Shown here in pieces: positions 6,511 to 14,459 of a DNA stretch of 32,680 bases (position 1 is the first letter of the stretch; each line of letters starts with the position of its first letter). A program made the position numbers and the translations under genes. Under the pieces are notes generated by a model. The model did not search any database, had not been told where the DNA came from, and worked only from the letters and a program-made list of their open reading frames with translations. The stretch covers positions 1 through 32,680 of the forward strand of contig DATKCQ010000102.1 of NCBI GenBank assembly GCA_035513135.1. Reading direction: 5' to 3'. The DNA is from Thermohalobaculum sp035513135. Its GTDB lineage: Bacteria; Pseudomonadota; Alphaproteobacteria; Rhodobacterales; Rhodobacteraceae.

Positions 6511-8085
6511 ATGAACGAGCCCGGCAGGGGCGACACGAGGCCCGAGCGCCGCCGCCGCGCCGGCGGGCGCGCGGGCCATGCCATGCGCAGCGGCACCAGC
6601 GCGCTGCGCCAGCTTGCCTGGCAGATCCCCCAGCTGCTCGACGCCCCCACCGAGCCGCTCACAGGGGAGGGCGTGCGCGCCATCGACGACGGCGCCATGC
6701 GCATCCTCGAGGAAATCGGCATCGACTTCCTGCACGACGAGGCACGGGCCCACCTTAAGGCCGCCGGGGCCGAAGTCGAGCCGGGCTCGGTCCGGGTCCG
6801 CCTCGACCGGGGGCTGGTGCGCGAGCTGGTGGCGAAGGCGCCCGCCAGCTTCACCATCACGCCGCGCAACCCCGAGCGCCGCCTGACCATCGGCGGCCGC
6901 AGCCAGGTCTATGTCAACGTCTCGAGCCCGCCCAACTGCTCGGACCTCGACCGCGGCCGGCGGCCGGGCACGCACGAGAGCTACCGCGATCTGGTCAAGC
7001 TCAGCCAGTCGTTCAACTGCATCCACATGATGGGCGGCTACCCGGTCGAGCCGGTGGACCTGCACCCCGGCATCCGCCACCTCGACTGCGTCCGCGACAA
7101 GCTGGTGCTGTCGGACAAGGTGGTGCACACCTACAGCCTCGGCACGGAGCGGGTCGAGGACGCCATGGAGATGGTGCGCATCGCCGGCGGCCTGAGCCAC
7201 GACGCGTTCGACGCCAGCCCGCGCATGTACACCAACATCAACTCGTCGAGCCCGCTGGTGCACGACTGGCCGATGCTCGACGGCGCCATGCGGCTGGCAC
7301 AGCGCGGCCAGCCGGTGATCGTCACACCCTTCACGCTGGCCGGCGCCATGGCGCCCGTCACGCTCGCCGGTGCCGTGGCCCAGCAGACGGCCGAGGCGCT
7401 GGCCGCCATCGCGCTCCTGCAGCACATCCGCCCCGGCACCCCGGTGGTGATGGGCTCGTTCACCTCCAACGTCGACATGAAATCGGGCGCCCCGGCCTTC
7501 GGCACGCCGGAATACATGCGCGCCACCCAGATGTCGGGCCAGATGGCGCGCTTCTACGGCCTGCCGCTGCGCGCCTCGAACGCCTGCGCCGCCAACTGCC
7601 CGGACGCGCAGGCGGCGTGGGAGAGCGCCTTCTCGCTGTGGGCCTGCACCTCGGCGCACGCCAACATCGTCTACCACGCCGCGGGCTGGCTCGAGGGCGG
7701 CCTGTGCGCGAGCTACGAGAAGTTCGTGATGGACTGCGAGACCATCCAGCAGCTCATGGCCTACAACCGGCCCATCGGCGTCAGCGAGGACGACATCGCG
7801 CTCGACGCCATCCGCGAGGGCAACGAGGCGCGGCACTTCTTCGGCATCCAGCACACGCAGGAACGCTACGAGACCGCCTTCTACAGCCCGTTCCTGTCGG
7901 ACTGGCGCAACTACGAGGCCTGGGCCGAGGCCGGCGCCGTGCGCACACCCGAGCGCGCCAACCGCCTGTGGAAGGCGATCCTCGCCGAGTTCGAGCCGCC
8001 GCCGATGGACCCCGCCATCCTCGCCGAGCTCGACGCCTTCGTCGCCCGGCGCAAGGCCGAGGGCGGCGCCCCGACCGATTTCTGA
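6511..8085 (+). CDS. MttB-family (non-pyrrolysine) methyltransferase
   Basis: A 524-residue member of the trimethylamine methyltransferase family (COG5598). These enzymes move a methyl group from a quaternary or tertiary amine to a corrinoid protein. The frame is uninterrupted with no in-frame TAG, so this is the non-pyrrolysine branch, whose studied members (MtgB type) demethylate glycine betaine or related quaternary amines. Typical stretches are MRILEEIGIDFLHDEA near the N-terminus, MYTNINSSSPL, NACAANCPDAQAAWES and YEKFVMDCE. The ATG at 6511 follows GAGGTCAGG. The first ~30 residues are an unusual Arg/Gly-rich extension. No corrinoid protein or reactivase is encoded nearby, so the methyl acceptor is unclear. 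Confidence 0.85.
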   Translation: MNEPGRGDTRPERRRRAGGRAGHAMRSGTSALRQLAWQIPQLLDAPTEPLTGEGVRAIDDGAMRILEEIGIDFLHDEARAHLKAAGAEVEPGSVRVRLDRGLVRELVAKAPASFTITPRNPERRLTIGGRSQVYVNVSSPPNCSDLDRGRRPGTHESYRDLVKLSQSFNCIHMMGGYPVEPVDLHPGIRHLDCVRDKLVLSDKVVHTYSLGTERVEDAMEMVRIAGGLSHDAFDASPRMYTNINSSSPLVHDWPMLDGAMRLAQRGQPVIVTPFTLAGAMAPVTLAGAVAQQTAEALAAIALLQHIRPGTPVVMGSFTSNVDMKSGAPAFGTPEYMRATQMSGQMARFYGLPLRASNACAANCPDAQAAWESAFSLWACTSAHANIVYHAAGWLEGGLCASYEKFVMDCETIQQLMAYNRPIGVSEDDIALDAIREGNEARHFFGIQHTQERYETAFYSPFLSDWRNYEAWAEAGAVRTPERANRLWKAILAEFEPPPMDPAILAELDAFVARRKAEGGAPTDF

Positions 8086-8117
8086 CCCCGACCCCGCGCC
8101 CGAAGGAGGCGTCTCCT

Positions 8118-9077
8118 ATGAAGATCGGCTTCATCGGCCTCGGCAATGTCGGGGCGAAGCTCGCCGGCTCGCTGCTGCGCAACGGCTGCGACCTGACCGT
8201 GCGCGACCTCGACACGCAGGCCGCACGCCCCTTTCTGGACCGGGGCGCGAAATGGGCGGAAACCCCCGCCGCCATGGCCGAAGCCTGCGAGCTGGTGATC
8301 ACCTGCCTGCCCTCCCCCGCCGCCTCCGCCGCGGTGATGGAGGCCGACGACGGCCTGCTCGCCGGGCTCGGGCCGGGAGGGGCCTGGGTCGAGATGTCGA
8401 CCACCGACGCGGCCGAGGTGCGGCGCCTCGGCGCGCGCGTCGTCGCGCTGGGTGCCGCCGCCGCGGACTGCCCGGTCTCGGGCGGCTGCCACCGCGCGGC
8501 CACCGGCAACATCTCGATCTTCGCCGGCTGCGAGCGTCCGACTTTCGAGCGCCTGCTGCCGGTGCTGAAGATCCTCGGCCGGCGCATCCTGCACACCGGG
8601 CCGCTCGGCTCGGCCTCGGTGCTCAAGGTGATGACCAACTACCTCGCCACCGCCAACCTCCTGGCGCTCACCGAGGCGCTGGTCACCATGGAGCGCGCCG
8701 GCATGGACCTCGCCACCACCTACGAGGCGATCCGCATCTCGTCGGGCAACTCGTTCGTGCACGAGACCGAGAGCCAGGTGATCCTCAACGGCTCGCGCGA
8801 CATCGGCTTCACCATGGACCTGGTGCTCAAGGATATCGGCCTGTTCCAGCAAATCGCCGAGGCCCACGGCGTGCCGCTCGAGCTCAGCCCGCTGATGATC
8901 GGGATATTCCGCGACGGCCAGGCCCGCTACGGCGCCCGCGCCAACTCCGACGACATCATCCGCCGGCTCGAGGACGCCACCGGCGCCGAGGTGCGCGCCC
9001 CCGGCTTCCCCGCCGAAATGCTGGACGACGAGCCCGAAGCCGAAGGCGCCGAGGTGATCCCGCCCCGCGCCGGCTGA
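8118..9077 (+). CDS. NAD(P)-dependent beta-hydroxyacid dehydrogenase
   Basis: A 319-residue enzyme of the 3-hydroxyisobutyrate dehydrogenase / 6-phosphogluconate dehydrogenase superfamily. The Rossmann motif GFIGLGNVG is at residues 4-12. The substrate motif DCPVSGG (~117-123) has Cys where most relatives have Ala. The catalytic Lys170 and Asn174 lie in GSASVLKVMTNYL. The start has an excellent AAGGAGG. It follows the MttB-family gene by only 32 bp, so both probably serve one catabolic route for an amine- or hydroxyacid-containing compound. The substrate is not predictable from the sequence. Confidence 0.88.
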   Translation: MKIGFIGLGNVGAKLAGSLLRNGCDLTVRDLDTQAARPFLDRGAKWAETPAAMAEACELVITCLPSPAASAAVMEADDGLLAGLGPGGAWVEMSTTDAAEVRRLGARVVALGAAAADCPVSGGCHRAATGNISIFAGCERPTFERLLPVLKILGRRILHTGPLGSASVLKVMTNYLATANLLALTEALVTMERAGMDLATTYEAIRISSGNSFVHETESQVILNGSRDIGFTMDLVLKDIGLFQQIAEAHGVPLELSPLMIGIFRDGQARYGARANSDDIIRRLEDATGAEVRAPGFPAEMLDDEPEAEGAEVIPPRAG

Positions 9078-9119
9078 GCCGGGACGCCCGCACACGCCGA
9101 TGCATTTTTGGATAATTCT

Positions 9120-9129
9120 TTGAATTCAA
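9120..9129. promoter_or_regulatory. AT-rich palindrome TTGAATTCAA
   Basis: A perfect 10-bp inverted repeat lies in an unusually AT-rich patch (about 9100-9130) between two convergent genes. It may belong to the termination region. No function is assigned. Confidence 0.3.
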
Positions 9130-9137
9130 CACGTTGA

Positions 9138-9162
9138 CCCCATGCACACGCGTGTGCAGGGG
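9138..9162. terminator. Bidirectional hairpin between convergent genes
   Basis: The sequence forms a 16-bp perfect palindrome (TGCACACGCGTGTGCA, 9143-9158) extended by CCCC/GGGG with one bulged A. It lies between two genes that end towards each other, so a shared terminator is likely. There is no clear T-tract immediately after it, although an AT-rich stretch lies to its left for leftward transcription. Confidence 0.45.
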
Positions 9163-9173
9163 CGCGCCCCGGG

Positions 9174-9686
9174 TCAGCCGCGGCGCGCTTCGGCCGCTTC
9201 CAGAACCGCCTCGAGCACCGCCGCCGCCCGCGCCGCGGGCCATGGCGCCCCGATCGGCGGCAGGTGCACGAAGGCGACCAGCGGCACCGCAGTGCCCAGC
9301 GCCGCCCAGTAGGTGGTATCGCAGACATAGCCCCCCGCATCGGCCGAGTGGCGCAGCGGCAGGCGGCGCACCCGCGCCCGCACCGCCGCCCAGGGCCAGC
9401 GCCCGCGCCGAACCGGCGGCCCGCCCTGCGCCGCGAGCGGCCCGGCGCGGCCCAGCCGCTCGAGCCGCGGCACCGGGTCGGGCGTCAGCCCGGCCAGCAG
9501 CACGATGCCGGGGCAAAGTGCCCGGGCCAGCTCGCGCACCGCGCCCGCCGCCGCCGCGTGGTCCACGGGCAGCAGCGCCGCCTCGGCGTCGCGGCGGCGC
9601 CCGGTCAGGAGGCGCACCGCCTCCCAGGACGCGTTGACCTCCCAGGGGCCGAACGGCTCGAAGCCGGTGAGCAGGATTCGCGGCAT
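9174..9686 (-). CDS. Pyroglutamyl-peptidase-like protein, short
   Basis: A 170-residue homologue of pyrrolidone-carboxylate peptidase (peptidase family C15), which removes N-terminal pyroglutamate from peptides. The start ILLTGFEPFGPWEVNAS is diagnostic. The candidate catalytic residues are Glu76 (LTPDPVPRLER), Cys122 (GGYVCDTTYW) and His141 (AFVHLPP), so activity seems possible. The protein is about 40 residues shorter than typical Pcp, mainly lost from the central region between Glu and Cys, and the Glu surroundings are divergent. It is transcribed leftwards, divergent from the sugar dehydrogenase with 105 bp between starts. It could be a specialised or degraded relative. Confidence 0.75.
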   Translation of the reverse strand: MPRILLTGFEPFGPWEVNASWEAVRLLTGRRRDAEAALLPVDHAAAAGAVRELARALCPGIVLLAGLTPDPVPRLERLGRAGPLAAQGGPPVRRGRWPWAAVRARVRRLPLRHSADAGGYVCDTTYWAALGTAVPLVAFVHLPPIGAPWPAARAAAVLEAVLEAAEARRG

Positions 9687-9791
9687 GGCCCAAACGTGCG
9701 GCACCGGGCGCCCAAGCGCAATGGCACCGCCCGGCCCCGGGCCTTGCCCGAATCCGCGTTCTTCGGGACACTGGGCCCGGAAGGAGACGCC

Positions 9792-10934
9792 ATGCGCTAT
9801 GCCCTGTTGCTCCTGCTCGCCGCCGCCACCGGCACGGCGCTCTACCTCGGCCTCACCGCGCCGCGCGCCGCGCCCGACGCGCGCAGCTTCGAGACCTCGG
9901 CCGGCGAGGTCGTCGTCGAGCGCGTCGTCGGGCCCTTCGCCCACCCCTGGGCGGTCGGCTTCCTGCCCGGCGGCGCCATGCTCGTCACCGAGCGCGGCGG
10001 CAAGCTGTGGCACCTCGGCCCGGACGGGACGCGGGCGGAGGTCGCCGGCGTGCCGACCGTCCACGCGGCCGGCCAGGGCGGCCTGCTCGACGTGGTGCCG
10101 GCGCGCGATTTTGCCGAGAGCCGCGAGATCTTTCTCACCTACTCCGAGCCGCGCGAGGGCGGCAGCGCCACCGCGCTCGCCGTCGCCCGGCTGTCCGCCG
10201 GGGCCGAGACCCTCGAGAACCTGCGCGTGATCTTCCGCCAGCAGCCCGCGGTGCAGTCCTCCAAGCACTACGGCTCCCGCGTCGTCGAGGCGCCGGATGG
10301 CACGCTGTGGGTGACCCTGGGCGACCGTGGCCTGCCAACGCAGGCGCAGATCGCGCAAAGCCATCTCGGCAAGGTGGTGCGCATCAACCGCGACGGCTCG
10401 GTGCCCGACGACAACCCGTACCGGGGCGGCATCGCGCGGCCCGAGCTCTGGTCCATCGGCCACCGCAACGCGCAGGGCGCGGCGCTCGACCCCGAGACCG
10501 GCGCGCTGTGGACCGTGGCGCACGGCCCGAAGGGCGGCGACGAGATCAACCGGCCCGAGCCGGGCAGGAACTACGGCTGGCCGCTGATCACCTACGGCGT
10601 GGACTACTCCGGCATGAAGGTCGGCGAGGGCACGCACAAGGAGGGCATGGAGCAGCCGCTGCACTACTGGGATCCCTCGATCGCCCCCTCCGGCATGGCG
10701 ATCTACTCGGGCAGGCTCTGGCCCCAGTGGGCGGGCGACATCTTCGTCGGCGCGCTGAAGTTCCGGCTGATCAGCCGGCTCGAGCGCGAGGGCGACGCGA
10801 TCACCGGCGAGGAGCGCCTCTTCGAGGGCGTCTACGGCCGGGTCCGCGACGTGCGCGAGGGCCCGGACGGCGCCCTGTGGTTCGTCACCGACGAGGCCGA
10901 CGGCGGGCTCTACCGCGTCCGCCCCGCGAAATAG
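9792..10934 (+). CDS. PQQ-type aldose sugar dehydrogenase
   Basis: A 380-residue secreted beta-propeller enzyme of the soluble glucose/aldose sugar dehydrogenase family (YliI/Asd-like), expected to oxidise sugars in the periplasm with PQQ. The N-terminus has a hydrophobic signal or anchor segment (MRYALLLLLAAATGTALYL). Family landmarks are HPWAVGFLPGG (~51-61), QSSKHYGSRV with the likely catalytic His159, WVTLGDRG, SIGHRNAQG, HGPKGGDEIN and NYGWPLITYG. GAAGGAGA precedes the ATG. No PQQ biosynthesis genes are in the window; the PqqD-like protein further left belongs to the RiPP-like operon, not to PQQ synthesis. Confidence 0.88.
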   Translation: MRYALLLLLAAATGTALYLGLTAPRAAPDARSFETSAGEVVVERVVGPFAHPWAVGFLPGGAMLVTERGGKLWHLGPDGTRAEVAGVPTVHAAGQGGLLDVVPARDFAESREIFLTYSEPREGGSATALAVARLSAGAETLENLRVIFRQQPAVQSSKHYGSRVVEAPDGTLWVTLGDRGLPTQAQIAQSHLGKVVRINRDGSVPDDNPYRGGIARPELWSIGHRNAQGAALDPETGALWTVAHGPKGGDEINRPEPGRNYGWPLITYGVDYSGMKVGEGTHKEGMEQPLHYWDPSIAPSGMAIYSGRLWPQWAGDIFVGALKFRLISRLEREGDAITGEERLFEGVYGRVRDVREGPDGALWFVTDEADGGLYRVRPAK

Positions 10935-10971
10935 CGCTTGCGGGCGGCACCGGGCGCGCTAGCCTGCGCGC

Positions 10972-12075
10972 ATGAGCGCGCCCTTCACACCGCTGGTCGC
11001 GGGATTGCCCGCGAGCGTGCCCTTCGTCGGCCCCGAGCGCCAGGAGCGCGAGCGCGGCCGCCCGTTCGCCGCGCGCATCGGCGCCAACGAGAACGTGTTC
11101 GGCCCCTCTCCGCTGGCCATCGAGGCGATGCAGCGCACGGCGCCCGGGATGTGGATGTACTGCGACCCCGACAACCACGACCTGCGCGAGGCGCTGGCAG
11201 CGGAGCACCGGCTGCCGCCCGCGTGCATCGTCATCGGCGAGGGGATCGACGGGCTGCTCGGCTGCACCGTGCGCATGTTCGTCGAGCCCGGCGCGAAGGT
11301 GGTGACCTCGGCCGGCGCCTATCCGACCTTCAACTACCACGTCACCGGCTTCGGCGGCGCGCTCGTCCCCGTCCCCTACCGCGACGACGCCGAGGACGCG
11401 CAGGCGCTGGCCGAGGCGGCGCACGAATCCGGCGCCCGGCTGGTCTACCTCGCCAACCCCGACAATCCGATGGGCACCTGGCACGGTGCGGAGCGCGTCG
11501 GTGCCCTGCTCGACGCCCTGCCCGAAGGCTGCCTCCTGTGCCTCGACGAGGCCTATGTGGAGTTCGCCCCCGAGGGCACGGCGCCCGCCTGGGACCCATC
11601 GGACCCGCGCGTGATCCGGTTTCGCACCTTCTCGAAGGCCTACGGTCTGGCCGGCCTGCGCGTCGGCTACGCCGTGGCGGCGCCCCCGACGGCCGCCGCT
11701 TACGACCGCATCCGCAACCATTTCGGGGTCAGCCGGATGGCGCAGGCCGCGGCGGCCGCGGCGCTGGGCGACGACGCGCACCTTGCCGGCGTGCAGGCGG
11801 CGGTGATGGCGGCACGCATCCGCATCGGCGAGATCGCCGCGGCGAACGGGCTCGACTGCCTGCCCTCGGCGACCAACTTCGTCGCCGTCGACTGCGGGCG
11901 GGACGGCGATTTCGCCCGGCGCGTGCTGGCCGGGCTGCTGCGGCGTGACATCTTCGTGCGCATGCCCGGCGTGGCGCCGCTCGACCGCTGCATCCGCATC
12001 ACCGCGGGCCGGGCGCGCGACCTCGAGCTGCTCGCCGCAGCGCTGCCCGAGGCGCTGGCCGAGGCGCGCGGCTGA
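10972..12075 (+). CDS. HisC-like PLP-dependent aminotransferase
   Basis: A 367-residue class I/II aminotransferase of the histidinol-phosphate aminotransferase subgroup. Visible landmarks are GANENVFGPSPLA at the N-terminus, NPDNPMGTW (~162-170) for cofactor contact, DEAYVEF (~192-198) and the PLP lysine Lys222 in TFSKAYGLAGLRVGY. It starts 37 bp after the sugar dehydrogenase. It may be the histidine-pathway enzyme, but no his genes are nearby, and relatives with this architecture also act on phenylalanine, tyrosine or other substrates. Function in amino-acid transamination is firm; the substrate is not. Confidence 0.85.
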   Translation: MSAPFTPLVAGLPASVPFVGPERQERERGRPFAARIGANENVFGPSPLAIEAMQRTAPGMWMYCDPDNHDLREALAAEHRLPPACIVIGEGIDGLLGCTVRMFVEPGAKVVTSAGAYPTFNYHVTGFGGALVPVPYRDDAEDAQALAEAAHESGARLVYLANPDNPMGTWHGAERVGALLDALPEGCLLCLDEAYVEFAPEGTAPAWDPSDPRVIRFRTFSKAYGLAGLRVGYAVAAPPTAAAYDRIRNHFGVSRMAQAAAAAALGDDAHLAGVQAAVMAARIRIGEIAAANGLDCLPSATNFVAVDCGRDGDFARRVLAGLLRRDIFVRMPGVAPLDRCIRITAGRARDLELLAAALPEALAEARG

Positions 12076-12090
12076 CGGCGGCGCACTCCC

Positions 12091-12130
12091 GGCATCCAGG
12101 CATCCAGGCATCCAGGCATCCCGGCATCGG
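12091..12130. repeat. 8-bp tandem repeat, intergenic
   Basis: Three copies of GGCATCCA and two drifted copies (GGCATCCC, GGCATCGG) run head to tail just after the aminotransferase stop codon. The period is not a multiple of three and the array lies outside genes. It may have arisen by slippage; a termination role is possible but no clear hairpin is seen. Confidence 0.9.
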
Positions 12131-12288
12131 CGCCCGAACCGGCGCGAGTCCCGGATCGGGGCAGCATGTTTCATTAACAGCGCGCAAATATCGCGGCGGA
12201 TCAATTCCTAACAACTCGTTAACTGTCAAAGCCAAGCCCCCCGCGGCCAACTCCCGACAACGGAGTGACCGAGTATCAGGGGGTTCTC

Positions 12289-13320
12289 ATGAAGACCATT
12301 CACGTAGTCGCAGCCGCCGCGTTGCTTGCCACCTGCGCCACCGCGGTCGAGGCCGGCGAACAGCTCGAGGGCTGGCGCTGGCTCAAGCTGACCAACGAGA
12401 TCGAAACCCAGGGCGTGTTCTGGAACGACCGCTACGGCGACGGCAAGGACCGCTGGAAGACCGGGGGCATCACCCAGTCCTACGTGTTCCCCGAGCGCAT
12501 CTTCACCGAGACGGGCTGGCTCGCCGACCGCGCCATGGCGCTGGAGGTGAACCTGCGCGCCCAGGTGATGACGCCCGACGACACCTCGAACACCGGGATC
12601 GACCCCGACGACCGGCCCTACGCGCAGTATGCCGCCGCCGGCCTCTACGTCCGCAGCATCGCCCGGCCGCGGCCGCTGGAGGCCCCGTTCGCGCCCGGCC
12701 TCGGCCTGCAGGTCGAGGACCGCGTCGGCGTCGAGATCGGCTGGCAGGGCGACCCGCTGCCGTTCTTCGAGCTGCGGGACGCCCTGCACGGCATGACCGG
12801 CACCGGCGGCAGCATGGGCAACGGCGCGGACGTCATCGGCGGCGAGATCCTGGCCAACCTCGAGGGCCGGCGCAGCTGGCGGCTGCACCTGCCCGGCGCG
12901 GCGCGCGACATCGAGCTGGTACCCTTCGTGCAGGGCTCGCTGGGCATGCGCGAGGTCAGCGCCCGGGCCGGCGCGGACCTGTTCATCGGCTCGGCGCTCG
13001 CGGGCCGCAGCTGGGGCAGCGACCTCGCCACCGGGGCGGTGATGGCGGGCGACGCGCCGCGGCGCGACGGCTTCCACTGGACGGTCTTCCTCGGCGCGGA
13101 CGTGGGCTACGTTGCCTGGGACGCCTTCCTCGACGGCGGCTTCGCCGCGGACGGGCGCTCGGTGGACCGCGAGGAGATCGTCGGCCGGGCCCGTGCCGGC
13201 GTGTTCCTCGAGCACGGCCGGGTCGGCGTCGGCTTCTCGCTGAACTGGCTGAGCAAGGAGTTCGAGACCCAGCCCGAGGGCCAGCTGATCGGCGCCTTCC
13301 AGCTCAAGTACCGCCTCTGA
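12289..13320 (+). CDS. LpxR-like outer-membrane lipid A deacylase
   Basis: A 343-residue protein of the LpxR family (DUF2219), outer-membrane beta-barrels that remove the 3'-acyloxyacyl group of lipid A. A signal peptide (MKTIHVVAAAALLATCATAVEAG) is clear and the barrel ends in an aromatic/hydrophobic C-terminus (FQLKYRL). Family stretches are MTPDDTSNTGIDPDDRPYAQY (two pieces, ~85-105) and a His in ALHGMTGTG where the catalytic His lies. The usual N-D pair near the N-terminus reads N-E here (LTNEIET), so activity is uncertain. The ATG at 12289 has CAGGGGG upstream; a GTG at 12265 would only lengthen the signal peptide. A 213-bp AT-richer spacer before it probably holds its own promoter. Confidence 0.8.
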   Translation: MKTIHVVAAAALLATCATAVEAGEQLEGWRWLKLTNEIETQGVFWNDRYGDGKDRWKTGGITQSYVFPERIFTETGWLADRAMALEVNLRAQVMTPDDTSNTGIDPDDRPYAQYAAAGLYVRSIARPRPLEAPFAPGLGLQVEDRVGVEIGWQGDPLPFFELRDALHGMTGTGGSMGNGADVIGGEILANLEGRRSWRLHLPGAARDIELVPFVQGSLGMREVSARAGADLFIGSALAGRSWGSDLATGAVMAGDAPRRDGFHWTVFLGADVGYVAWDAFLDGGFAADGRSVDREEIVGRARAGVFLEHGRVGVGFSLNWLSKEFETQPEGQLIGAFQLKYRL

Positions 13321-13418
13321 TCCAGGCGCGCCGCGCCGTTGCGCGCCGGCGCGGCCACGGCTAGGGTCTGGCCGGCGCTGCCGACCGGTGGCCGGGGCGG
13401 CGAGGCGAGGTGCGCGAG

Positions 13419-14459
13419 ATGAGGCGGGGCATCCAGGCGCTGCTGGTGATCGTGGTCATGGTCTCGCTGCCGGTGTTCTGGCTGTTCCGGGCGCCGGCGG
13501 CGCTGCCGGCGCGGTTCGCGCCCGAGGACTGCGCCCGGCTGGCGCTCACCGACACCGCCACGGGCCAGCCGGTGGTGGGCGTCGAGGACATCGCGCCGCT
13601 GCCCGACGGCGACACGATGATCCTCTCGGCGCTTGACCGGCTGGCGCTCAGGCGGCGGCCGCAGAGCGCGCGCGAGGGCGGGCTCTACCAGGTCTCGCTC
13701 GCGCGTCTCGCGGCCGGCGACGGCTGGGCCCGGCCGCTCGTGCCGGCGGGCAGCATCGCCGGGGGGCTGCGGCCGCACGGCATCGCGGTCTCGGACGACG
13801 GCGAGCGGCTGGCGCTGGTGAACCGGGCGCGCGACGGCACCACCTCGATCATCGTCGGCGCGCTCGGCTCCGGGGCGTTCAGCCCGCGCCACGCGCGCAC
13901 CGACGCCGCGTTCTGCCGGGCCAACGATCTCGACTTCACCGGCACCGGCCCGATGACCCTGCGCGTCACGCTCGACCGGGCCGATTGCGGGGTCGCCTGG
14001 GCCGATCTGCGGCCGGGGGCCAGCACCGGCCGGGTGATCCGCCTCGACCTGGCGGGCGGCGGCGCGCCGGAGGTCGAGACCGGCGGGCTCTCCTTCGCCA
14101 ACGGCATCGCCGGGTTGTGGGTGGCCGAGACCCGGGCCTCGCGGCTGCACCACCTGCTCGACCGGCCGGTGCCGCTGCCGGGCGGGCCCGACAACCTGAC
14201 CTGGGACGAGCGGGGCGGGCTGGTCACCGCGCTGCACCCCTCCATGCTGCAGATCGCCGCCTACCTGTTCGGCTACAGCGGCTCGGCGCCCACCCGGGTC
14301 GTGCGCGTCGCGCCCGACCGCGGCGTCGAGGTGCTCGTCGACGACCCGCACGGCGACGTGTTCGCGGGCGCCACGGTGGCGGTGCTGCGCGGCGGCGTGC
14401 TGGTCGCCGGCTCGGCGGCGGACGCCGGCGTCATGGTCTGCCGCAAGGGCGGCGCGTGA
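13419..14459 (+). CDS. Membrane-anchored PON/SMP-30-like beta-propeller
   Basis: A 346-residue protein with a single N-terminal hydrophobic anchor (QALLVIVVMVSLPVFWLF) and a periplasmic six-bladed propeller pattern like arylesterase/paraoxonase or SMP-30/gluconolactonase. Repeating signatures are VEDIAPLPDGDT, LRPHGIAVSDDG, ANDLDFTGTG, FANGIAGLWV and PDNLTWDERGGLVTALHP. Such enzymes hydrolyse lactones or esters; no substrate can be named. The ATG at 13419 has GAGG 8 bp upstream; a GTG at 13410 is an alternative start. Its stop overlaps the GTG start of hpnA by 4 bp, so it is translationally coupled to the hopanoid operon, suggesting a role in hopanoid or envelope chemistry. Confidence 0.7.
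   Translation: MRRGIQALLVIVVMVSLPVFWLFRAPAALPARFAPEDCARLALTDTATGQPVVGVEDIAPLPDGDTMILSALDRLALRRRPQSAREGGLYQVSLARLAAGDGWARPLVPAGSIAGGLRPHGIAVSDDGERLALVNRARDGTTSIIVGALGSGAFSPRHARTDAAFCRANDLDFTGTGPMTLRVTLDRADCGVAWADLRPGASTGRVIRLDLAGGGAPEVETGGLSFANGIAGLWVAETRASRLHHLLDRPVPLPGGPDNLTWDERGGLVTALHPSMLQIAAYLFGYSGSAPTRVVRVAPDRGVEVLVDDPHGDVFAGATVAVLRGGVLVAGSAADAGVMVCRKGGA

Noticed and set aside
6511..8085. Pyrrolysine-containing MttB
   Set aside because: There is no in-frame TAG before the final TGA, so no pyrrolysine codon.
12091..12130. Small peptide gene from the MPGCLDAWMPG-like frame
   Set aside because: The frame arises purely from the 8-bp repeat and has no ribosome site or conservation evidence.
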